From assembly GCF_000219625.1 (NCBI RefSeq), contig NC_018200.1, positions 485,848 to 549,847 on the forward strand: a stretch of 64,000 nt of DNA, read 5' to 3'. The stretch is from Zymoseptoria tritici IPO323 (taxonomy: Eukaryota; Ascomycota; Dothideomycetes; Mycosphaerellales; Mycosphaerellaceae). Positions 56,401 to 64,000 of this stretch are shown in pieces. Below the pieces are notes generated by a model. The model had not been told where the DNA came from. It saw only the letters and a program-made list of their open reading frames with translations, and made no database searches. Position 1 is the stretch's first letter. Each line of letters starts with the position of its first letter. Both the position numbers and the translations under genes were made by a program.

Positions 56401-57998
56401 GATACTCCTCGAGTCTCTCTCTTCGAGCCTAGGCTATCCTCCTGTCCCGCCGGCTCCTCTTCTAGCCTCTGCCGTATTAGCTCGGCTTTAAACTCGTCGA
56501 AGACGCTAGCACTCTTCGCCTTCTACCGTACTACTCGCCTTTTGAATTTGTTATCGGCTTCTTAATAGTAATCGACGAACTCGCGGACCTAATCCGTAGA
56601 CGATCTCCTAGGAAGGTTTATAGAGTAGGGTTAGAATAGTTTCCGCTTATGGTCCGCTAAAGGAGAGGTTAGTTTCGTTTGTAGCTTCGGCTCTACGGAG
56701 AGAATCCGGAAGGTCTTTACTTTTAGGGAGGGCGTTATAAGTTCGGTACGCGTAGCTAGGTCTGCGATCTATAGCCTCTACTATCCCGACGAAGAGAACG
56801 GAAAGGGAGTAAGCTCCTTCGCCTTTATAGGAGAGGGCGTGTCCGGAGAGGGCACGAGGGGAGGAGGGACGGATGCTGTAGAAAAGGGCAAGAGAAGGTC
56901 GTAGTCCTTACTAGGAAAGAGGTTGTAAGGTCGCACCTCGGGAGGAACACTCTTCCCTCCGCGCTTCTCTTCGACAGAACGGTACAGAAGACTCTTCCTC
57001 TACTGTCTCTCCTCGATTAACTCTACTCGCGCGTCGTTCTAGCTAGGCGGTAGGGCTCCGTTCGTAGTAGGTCTCGATTCCTTCTAGTGCTTGCTCGCGC
57101 CGTCTTTAGGTCTAGGAAGGTCCGGAGGATCTTTACTTAAGTAATAAAGAGGACCTTCGTCCGAGCGATAAGGAGGACCTTCGCCTAGGGTATATAGAAG
57201 GCGGTTAACTAATCGCTTCGTCTCCTTCGCTACGCGGATTAGGCAGGCCTCGGCGTAATTCTAAAAGAAGGGTATCTGTATAATAGGCTTTAGTATAGGG
57301 TCGACTAGAATCGCGGTAGGGTTAGTCTCTAGGACGAGGATAGTAGGGATCGTTAAGGGGATGTCGATCGAAGGCAGCCTAGTTAAAGGGATGTCGGTAG
57401 GGAGCCTCGTAAAAGGAATATCCGTAGAAGGAATGTCCGTAGAAGGAATGTCCGTAGAAGGAAGATTCGTCGACGGAATCTTCGTCGAAGGGATGCTTAT
57501 AGAAGGAAGATCCGTAGAGACAATATCTAGGAATACGTCCTCCTTACGCTAGATCGTCTTCCTTAACCGACAATCCGCGGACGCCGTCTCGATCGAAGAC
57601 TCGGACTCGAGTGCTCGCTTTGCCGGCGCGGTTACCGGCTCCTCTAGTCGATCTTTAATCTAGGTAACGAGCTAGGCTGTATCCTTACTATAGTTACGAA
57701 GCTAGTCTAGGATCGTTTACGCTATAAGTGTAAGTCTCGACCGGCCGATTTCCGCGGTAACGCTCTTAATCTACGCCTTAACGGTACGCCTTTTATTCGT
57801 ACGATACTTCTTGCACTCGAAGGTGCGGTAGTATCGTCCTTCTGTGTCGGGATGTCCGGTCTTGTTCCTTAGGACGCTAAAGTAGTCGATCTCGCCGCCG
57901 TACGGGATAATACCCTTATAGAGCTCCTAGAGGGCGTCCGCAAAGGCTGTTAGACCTTCCTAGGGCCGTACTGCGCTCGTCGACGGTTTAGATAACAT
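56400..57998 (-). pseudogene. LINE ORF1 (unknown domain plus PSTDI repeats)
   Basis: From ATG 57998 the frame reads MLSKPSTSAVRP, then ELYKGIIPYGGEIDYFSVLRNKTGHPDTEGRYYRTFECKKYRTNKRRTVKAWIKSVTAEIGRSRLTLIA, a compact basic domain. It continues with a few TAG stops to about 57370-57520, where 15-bp units encode IPSTD/NLPST repeats. The frame is still open near 57100. It differs from the ORF2 frame. In LINEs ORF1 usually binds RNA; I see no zinc knuckle or RRM here, so the role is inferred from position. The plus-strand ORF at 57361-57552 is the shadow of the PSTDI repeat. The lower limit is approximate. Confidence 0.6.
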
Positions 57999-59031
57999 CC
58001 GAGGGTTAGAGGGTAGAGAGGGCTACGCCGAGGGTAGAGGGGAGGAGGAAGCTACGAGGAACGTCGAGGGAGAGGTCGGCGAAGTAACGAGTCGGGATCG
58101 GTAGTAGGAGGCACTCGAAGGAGAGGGCAACCTAGGCAGAGAGTGCTTATAGATAGTTCGAAGTCTCTACTGTAGAGGAAAACCGAGGCTAAGAGCGTAA
58201 ACGGATAGTAGCGAGGCTTTAGAGAGGAGGGAACATATCCGGCTCTTATAGGGCTAGGGTATAGTTGTCCTTCTTATAATTACGAGTAGGGTTAGCCTTA
58301 TAATTGTCGATAGTTATCGTCGATAGCTATCCTCTTATCTCGCTGTCTACCGGGGTCTATAGCTTAATTAGAATCGTTATACTCGACGAGGTAGTGGTAT
58401 AAAGGGCTACCCTCCCCTCCGTACTTACTCGTCCTACTCGTCGTCTCTTCCTCTACTCCCCGGTCCGAGAATAGCCTGTCCCTGGTATCGTTATATCGTC
58501 CTCTCTAGGTATCGTTATATCGTCCTTATCTCGATGCTATCCTGTCCTACTAGGCCTATATCCTCTTTATCCTCCTATCTTCCTCTCCCTTCGCCTAGCT
58601 CGTCTCCGGTCTCGTCTGTTACCTTACCGTCTCGCTTTCGAATCTCCTATGTCCACGTCTTCTCCCTCCTCCTCCTCCGCCCTACTCTCGTTAATCTGTT
58701 CTCCTTTATGCCGTTCTCGTACCCGAGCCGTCCTCTGTAGGCCGTTAAATCTACGTTAGACTTGCTATCTACGTATTTTTACTAACGAGGAGCTCGACGA
58801 CGTAATATAGTGCTCTCCCGTTATAGTAATTCCTGCCTATATTTAGCACTACCCCCTCCTTATCGGGCACCCGGTAGAAAGCGTAACAAAGCTATACGTA
58901 GTAGCGCTAGCGTTGTAGGCTCTTATATTATAGGACTTCTATGTCCGTAGAGGTTTCTACGGTAGCTATTCTTAAGTGTCGAGTAGGAGGTATATGCCGC
59001 TTACGTGTTCGGCTGCTAGGTTAGCTCTCCG
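57999..59031. other. Probable LINE 5' region
   Basis: RIP-type composition continues past the ORF1 start with no break I can see. GGTATCGTTATATCGTCC occurs twice (about 58475 and 58507). A CT-rich part at 58550-58740 gives a 68-aa plus ORF that I regard as low complexity. The true 5' end of the LINE was not located. Confidence 0.4.
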
Positions 59032-59479
59032 CCTATCCCGGCATTAGGCGAGAAATCCGCCTAGCGGCAAGGTAGGCTAGAAATCCACCTATCCCGGCAT
59101 TAGGCGGAAAATCCGCCTAGCGGCAAGGCGGGCTAGAAATCTACCTATCCCGGCATTAGGCGAGAAATCCGCCTAGCGGCAAGGTAGGCTAGAAATCTAC
59201 CTATCCCGGCATTAGGCGGAAAATCCGCCTAGCGGCAAGGTAGGCTAGAAATCTACCTATCCCGGCATTAGGCAAGAAATCCGCCTAGCGGCAAGGTAGG
59301 CTAGAAATCCACCTATCCCGGCATTGGGCGAGAAATCCGCCTAGCGGCAAGGTAGGCTAGAAATCTACCTATCCCGGCATTAGGCGAGAAATCCGCCTAG
59401 CGGTAAGGTAGGCTGGAAATCTACCCATCCCGGCATTGGGCGAGAAATCCGCCTAGCAGCAAGGTAGGCTAGAAATCCG
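59032..59479. repeat. Minisatellite, eight units of 56 bp
   Basis: Starts at 59032, 59088, 59144, 59200, 59256, 59312, 59368 and 59424 give an exact 56-bp period. Each unit has CTATCCCGGCATTAGGCG, then GAAATCCGCCTAGCGGC and AAGGTAGGCTAG. Two units contain the perfect hairpin TAGGCGGAAAATCCGCCTA. Units differ mainly by C/T and G/A. It is not a CRISPR: no unique spacers, and the host is eukaryotic. Confidence 0.95.
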
Positions 59480-59813
59480 CCTACACCCGTAATCCGTAGC
59501 CGGCCTGCCCTAGCATCGTCTATATCGTAAGAAGGGTAGACTTCAGCCATAGCTCCGGAAAGCGATACAATCCGCGTTTAGGCGGAGGAGGTAGAGCAGT
59601 TCGTAGTGCAGGCTATAGAGGCAATCCTAGCGGAGGAGACGGCGAGGTTGTAGCAGAGAGGGAGGAGTCTTAGCGGGAAGTTCAGCGGTGCGCCAATTGG
59701 TCCTAGCGACCGGACACGGACCCTCCTTAGTTAATTAACTAAGGCGTAGGGCTCAGAGTTTACGGTCGACTAATTAGAGGAGCCGGACGGGTCTAGAGCA
59801 GGGCTCTTTCGAC

Positions 59814-61062
59814 TAGTGCTCTTGTTAGTGTAGTAGATTTAGTTAGTAGTAGTAGTTAGTGCGGTTACCAGTTGGTTTGGTAAGCGATTTATCTAGTAGT
59901 GCGAGACATATCCTTTACCGGTAACCAGCAGAAATAGTAGAAACGGCGACGGCGAGGTCTAGAAGTGTAGGCTGTAAGGGCTCGATCTACGGAAGTAGCA
60001 ATAAAGCCGAATACATCGATTTACGTCCCTCTTATAAGGCTTCGGATCTGTTTTGTTTGTTTGTTTGTTGTTTGTTTCTTCCATTTACGTCCTTTTGGAG
60101 TCTAAGACTATGTAGGACGGCTTTGCCCTAAAGGCAAAGCAGTAGATCTAGTTACAATCAAATTCTTTCTTATTCTTTGACCTTAGGGGAAACCCCGTGC
60201 CTAAGGCAATGCCAAAGGACTTTAAACAAAGGAAATCAAACGAGTGTTGTCTGCAGCTAGGGCTGCAGAATTTTTGCGCCAAGCTTTTTGCAGAATTTTC
60301 AGCGGATCCTTCCGCTTCGCACGCACGCTGCAAATTCGAATGCAAAAGCAGTGCAAAAGCAGTGCAAAAGCAGTGCAAAAGCAGTGCAAAAGCAGTGCAG
60401 AATACCGTGCAAAAGTAGTACAAAATGTAGTACAAAAGCAGTGCAAAATGCCGTCCAAAGTAGTGCAAAAGCAGCTGTCTAACTCGCTGCCTTCTCTTAT
60501 CCTTAATATGCCTTTGTAGAACTGTATGCCGCTTCCAAACGTATACAGCTACGCAGGTTAATCGCAGAGTTATAGATTCCACCGACTGTTCTAGCTCTTT
60601 AAAGTGCTTCGGTTCGGATTTCGAGGAGGTGCGCGTATAGGGCAGAGTGGACTGCTTCTTCTTCTTCTTCTTCTTCTTCTTCTCGTTTGTAGCGTAGAGG
60701 GCTATTCGTTCGAATCGTGCCGTTGTTCTGTTGTAGCTTATATTTCGAGGGGAGGCGTGCCTCTAGGTCGTGTTGGTAAGGGAAGAGGGATCGACGGCCT
60801 CTCCAATCCTCCGGAGGAAACTTAGCTCTGCAACGACGGTATCGTCGCAGGTTCGTAGCCGGCACCACGTACAGGTGTTCCTCGTCGCCGACCTAAGGCT
60901 TCGGATCGATAGTATCGTCGCTACCAAAAAGTCACATTTTGGCCCCTAAATAATAACTAAGAATAGCACACTTAGTAGTAGAGTTAGTATAGACCTCGCA
61001 ATCTCTTAGTAGTAGTAGTAAGGGGCTAATATCTACCGGTAACGATACGAACAAGAGCACTG
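59814..61062. mobile_element. Short hAT-type element, itself invaded by retroposon copy B
   Basis: The 8-bp target duplication CTTTCGAC is at 59806-59813 and 61063-61070. The ends are TAGTGCTCTTGTT and AACAAGAGCACTG, an inverted repeat of the hAT type CAG...CTG in which the left C became T, as RIP would do. Without the nested retroposon and its extra 14-bp duplication the element is about 390 bp, so it is a non-autonomous (MITE-like) hAT. Confidence 0.8.
60049..60893 (-). mobile_element. Short retroposon copy B, CAAA tail, 14-bp target duplication
   Basis: An 845-bp insertion between direct repeats TAAGGCTTCGGATC (60035-60048 and 60894-60907). The minus-strand 3' end is an AAACAAACAAAC-type tail. 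It is closely related to copy A over about 600 bp. It has five or more GCAGTGCAAAA units (60342-60400), where copy A has fewer, and a longer CTT run (60654-60681). Its 5' end differs from copy A. It retains CpA and TpG, so it is less RIP-mutated than its surroundings and probably young. It lies inside the hAT element at 59814-61062. Confidence 0.9.
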
Positions 61063-61806
61063 CTTTCGACAACTCGCTAGACCTCGTCTCCTTCGCGCTT
61101 CCTCTTAACCATCGAAAATCCTTCTTAAGGGTCTGCCGACTAGTCGGGGCGAACAGACGAATTCGAGGCTCGTCGTATACTTTTAGAACCTAACTTCTTA
61201 ACCTTACGACGGGTTCTTTCGAAACTAATACAAGCTCCGAGTACGGGTTATAACAAGAAGAATTATCTGTTTTTAATCTTCGATATCGTATATATTAGAT
61301 CTTTATTCGCCTACTAGCAGATTTAGATTGTACGAAATCTACGTCGGAGTCTAGGAGATAGAGGAGTTCGGAGCGGAGGAGACGGCGAGGTCGTAGTAGA
61401 GAGGGAGGAGTCCGGGTAGGAAAGTTTAGCGGTGCGCTTCTATGTCTACGTAACCGGGCACGGACCTACCTTAGTTAATTAACCAAGACGTAGGGCTTAG
61501 AGTTTGCGGCTAGCTAATAGGCAGGGGAGGACGTAGCGGCCCTCCCGTCGCGGCCGATTCGTCCACGCGACCGGACACGGACCTACCTTAGTCAATTAAC
61601 TAAGACGTAGGGCTTAGAGTTTACAGTCGACGAATTAGAGGAGCCGGACAGGTCTGGATCGAATCTATACTTGGATAACTCGCTAGACCTCATCTCCTCC
61701 GCGCTTCCTCTTAACTATCCTCTTCCGCGGTAGTACTATGTCTTACTCGGGTGTTGTTAGTTGTAGTCGAAACCCGAAAATCCTTTGTAAAGGGTCTGCC
61801 GGTAAG

Positions 61807-62796
61807 CAGTAAGCTTGTTGTATTGTATCCTTGTTGTATTGTATTATATTGTCGTATATATAGCTATCGTAGATCCTTACCTTAAGGCTAGTGTATTATA
61901 TTGTCGTACTATACGGCTAGATACAATACAGCTGTATCCGGTAATAGTAGGCATAGTTTTAAGGGCTATGTTTATAGTAGTGTATTCGGAGGTAGTGTTT
62001 TTAGAGGTGTATTCGGAGTCTGCGCCGGTATTATTGCACTATATAAACAGAGTCTGCACCCGAGAAGTTAGCTATTAATCTACTGCTCTTGTAACTATTG
62101 TAACAACACTATTGCTATTAACATAGTCTTATCTTTAGCCTTAACACCCTCGACAGTAGGCTAGCAACTGCCACCACGCAAGGATCGCACCTCCGACTAT
62201 GTTACGCTCTATAAGAGCAGCGCTGTATTCGATAAGGCCCTTTAGCCGGACTCCTTTAAGATTAAGGGTACTAAATACACTCGTTGTGCGAACGTATACT
62301 ACTATTCGACGCTATTGCTTGGTAGATAGCTCGTCGCCGTTAGTAGCTATACCTCTTACGAATAGCACTCGACTGCCTTTTAGTCCCCCTTATAAGCGAC
62401 AACCCTAAGCGCTTATTTAGCTCCGGCAGAGATATAATTAACTACTGCCGTTTATAGCTCTATAGCGACATTATCGAGGCTTGTACGTTCCTTCGTAGTG
62501 CATATAGACCTCCAATTAAGACAACAAGAGCCGGAGCAACAACACTAGCATTTGACGACGACGAGGACATTAAGAAGTCTATAGATAGTTAGATAACAAG
62601 CTTATTTATAAGCGATACAACAGCCGGCTTTACAACCTTCTATACTGCTTAAGGAGACTTATAAGTAACAGTAGTAGACGATAAGGTCTAAGAGTGTTGT
62701 ATATAGTAGATATCTACTATATGTTGCTAAGATATATATTATATTGTATTATCACTACCCTTATATACAATACAATCTAATACAACAAGCTTACTG
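61807..62796. mobile_element. 990-bp hAT-type element with empty-site evidence
   Basis: The ends CAGTAAGCTTG and CAAGCTTACTG are inverted, extending as TTGTATT on both sides. The target duplications CCGGTAAG (61799-61806) and CCGGCAAG (62797-62804) are 8 bp and differ by one C/T. The neighbouring repeat unit has the uninterrupted sequence at about 61136-61155 (GGGTCTGCCGACTAGTCGGGG), a related empty site. The interior has TAG/TAA-broken frames near 62160-62470 but I could not confirm a transposase, so it is treated as non-autonomous. Confidence 0.85.
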
Positions 62797-63289
62797 CCGG
62801 CAAGTCGGGGCAGCAAGACGAATCCGACACTCGTCGCATACTTCGAAAACCTTACTTCTAAACCTTGTAACAGTTTCTTTCGTAACAAAGACAGGCTCCG
62901 AGACCAGGCAATTACAAGAAGAACTGTCTATTAAAAATCTTCGATGTTGTATCTATAAGAGCTTGTTTTACCCTCGAGCAGACTCGGATTTAACGAAATC
63001 CGCATCGAGGCGGACGAGACGGAGGAGTTCGCTATATAGGAGATAGAGGCAATTACCGCGGAGGAGGTCGTAGAAGGGAGGGAGGAGTCCGGGTAGGACA
63101 GTTTAGTAGTGCGCTTCTAGGCCTATATAACCGGGCACGGACCTACCTTGGTCAATTAACTAAGACGTAGGGCTTAGAGTTTGCGGTCGACAAATTAGAG
63201 GAGCCGGACCGGTCCGGATCAAATCTATACATAGATAACTCGCTAGACCTTATCTCCTCTGCGCTTCCTCTTAACTATCCTGTCCCTCC

Positions 63290-63888
63290 GTAGCCCTTCC
63301 GCCTACGTCCTCGTCGTTCAGAAAGGTCGAAAACGACGAACCCTAGTCGACGTCGGTCACCGTATCGCTAGGCTACGACAGGACACTCGGATCGCACGTC
63401 CGCGGCCCGCCGTCCTCGCTGCCCGAGAATTTAAACTACTACGTTAGCGACAGCTCGCGATACCCGCGCATCTCGAGCCGTAGGTTCGCTACGTACAGTT
63501 TCGCGGCGGTTCGCGCGCAGTCGTAGTACCTCTACCTCTAGAGTCGCTCGGCCGTTAGCGCAATCTCCGGCCGCACTCGACGGATAAGATAGACCTAGGC
63601 GACAAAGACAGGAAGCGGGATAGTGTGCTAGATGTAGGATAGATCCCTCCCGAGGTCGATAAGGAGCAGGGCGTTAAGGTTTAGAACCCTTACGAACCTC
63701 CTCTAGCGCCTCCCTACCTTAATTGTACGCTTAAAGGCGTTCTATTCTGTCCCTAGGCCCTCCCGTACTACGTCCTCTTTCGTAAAGCCGGCAGGGAGTC
63801 TGTTAGTCCAGTCCGGACGCATCTCCCGGAAGAGGGCCCCCTTCGCGGAGGGCGTTTTGTCCAGAAGTACTATCGCCGTCGTCTGCGC
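63290..63888 (-). pseudogene. RIP-damaged coding relic abutting the telomere
   Basis: On the minus strand, starting at the telomere, a frame reads AIVLLDKTPSAKGALFREMRPDWTNRLPAGFTKEDVVREGLGTE, then NAFKRTIKVGRR and VRVLNLNALLLIDLGRDLSYI, HTIPLPVFVA, VYLIRRVRPEIALTAERL and YYDCARTAAKLYVANLRLEMRGYREL. The breaks are TAG/TAA codons at likely Trp/Gln positions. The hydrophobic pattern is protein-like over about 190 codons. I do not recognise the family. It could be an internal part of a subtelomeric gene or element cut by telomere addition, since the frame starts right at the TTAGGG junction. A second minus frame is also fairly open, so the frame choice is not certain. Confidence 0.45.
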
Positions 63889-64000
63889 TTAGGGTTAGGG
63901 TTAGGGTTAGGGTTAGGGTTAGGGTTAGGGTTAGGGTTAGGGTTAGGGTTAGGGTTAGGGTTAGGGTTAGGGTTAGGGTTAGGGTTAGGGTTAGGGTTAG
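63889..64000 (+). repeat. Telomere, (TTAGGG)n
   Basis: Eighteen perfect TTAGGG units plus TTAG, running to the last base of the window. The G-rich strand runs 5' to 3' outward, so this is a right-hand chromosome end. No variant repeats are seen. Confidence 0.99.

Larger units (their letters stand above)
51842..57998 (-). mobile_element. Telomere-associated LINE (non-LTR retrotransposon), RIP-inactivated
   Basis: A minus-strand element with an upstream ORF (start 57998), a second ORF with AP-type endonuclease then reverse transcriptase, and a 3' untranslated region ending at 51842 against TTAGGG repeats. The distal 5' limit is not resolved and may reach the minisatellite at 59032. All ORF2 landmarks share one frame; ORF1 is in another, the usual two-ORF LINE plan. 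The 3' end faces the centromere side and the 5' end faces the telomere, which is what priming from a telomeric G-strand 3' end would give. There is no poly(A) tail; the telomeric tract is in its place. Confidence 0.85.
59565..63290. repeat. Divergent subtelomeric repeat units with palindromic core
   Basis: A module containing GGGAGGAGTC, then CGGGCACGGACCTACCTTAG, TTAATTAAC, GACGTAGGGCTTAGAGTTT, GGAGCCGGAC and AACTCGCTAGACC is present as a partial unit at 59565-59805, as a unit at about 61071-61676 (two cores) and as a unit at about 61677-63236 (interrupted by a hAT element). Another unit starts at 63237. The core is a palindrome or near-palindrome at 59726-59743, 61470-61487, 61587-61604 and 63147-63164. 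No coding function is evident. Confidence 0.8.

Noticed and set aside
57361..57552. 63-aa plus ORF of EGMSVEGMSVEG type
   Set aside because: Antisense shadow of the PSTD repeats in LINE ORF1.
58534..58740. 68-aa Ser/Pro/Leu-rich plus ORF
   Set aside because: Low complexity from a CT-rich run in the presumed LINE 5' region.
59032..59479. CRISPR-like regular array
   Set aside because: The whole 56-bp unit repeats; there are no unique spacers, and the telomere and RIP show a fungal genome.
60148..60582. 144-aa minus-strand ORF rich in Cys, Phe and Leu
   Set aside because: It is a translation of the 11-bp GCAGTGCAAAA tandem repeat in the retroposon; overlapping frames give equally long ORFs.
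41329..60893. Copies A and B as LTRs of one 19-kb element
   Set aside because: Each copy has its own private 14-bp duplication and a simple tail, so they are independent insertions.
63889..64000. Interstitial telomere
   Set aside because: The tract is perfect, is the longest in the window and runs to the last base with outward orientation; an internal position cannot be excluded only because the window stops there.

Overview
The window is the right-hand end of a chromosome or scaffold of a filamentous ascomycete (Pezizomycotina; Dothideomycetes is my guess, not shown). It ends in an uninterrupted TTAGGG tract (63889-64000). Most mobile elements carry the mark of repeat-induced point mutation (RIP): CpA/TpG changed to TpA while CpG is often kept, so old reading frames stay in register but are broken by TAG and TAA codons. 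I see no gene I would call intact and functional with confidence.

Layout. 0-4.9 kb: normal-GC sequence with only short ORFs. 4.96-11.3 kb: a complete but RIP-inactivated Copia retrotransposon on the minus strand (171-bp LTRs, AAGCT target duplication), with an unusual 1.2-kb tail holding a tRNA-like sequence and an 18-bp hairpin. 11.4-15.5 kb: a complete Mutator-like element (MULE) with terminal inverted repeats, 8-bp target duplication and a 1,060-codon transposase frame full of TAG/TAA. Both elements sit in copies of one palindromic target. 15.5-40 kb and 43-50 kb: normal-GC sequence with no long frames but recognisable debris of host or host-like genes (subtilisin-like protease, kinesin-3 neck/FHA, possible chromodomain, a fungal multicopy family), i.e. 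a gene graveyard with local duplications.

40-42.1 kb: a RIP-damaged PD-(D/E)XK nuclease-like gene ended by a short retroposon with a (CAAA)n tail and 14-bp target duplication. 42.2-42.6 kb: a minisatellite. 50-51.2 kb: another RIP relic. 51.25-58 kb: the most interesting part, two head-to-tail copies (one 5'-truncated, one near full length) of a LINE with AP-endonuclease and reverse transcriptase. Each is joined at its 3' end to an internal TTAGGG tract, in the orientation expected if the telomeric G-strand primed reverse transcription.

59-63.9 kb: a 56-bp minisatellite (8 units), then divergent subtelomeric repeat units with a palindromic core, invaded by two short hAT-type elements (CAG...CTG ends, 8-bp duplications). 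One hAT contains a second copy of the CAAA-tailed retroposon. A RIP-damaged minus-strand reading frame abuts the telomere.

The window therefore records repeated element arrival at a chromosome end, followed by RIP, with target duplications good enough to order several insertions.
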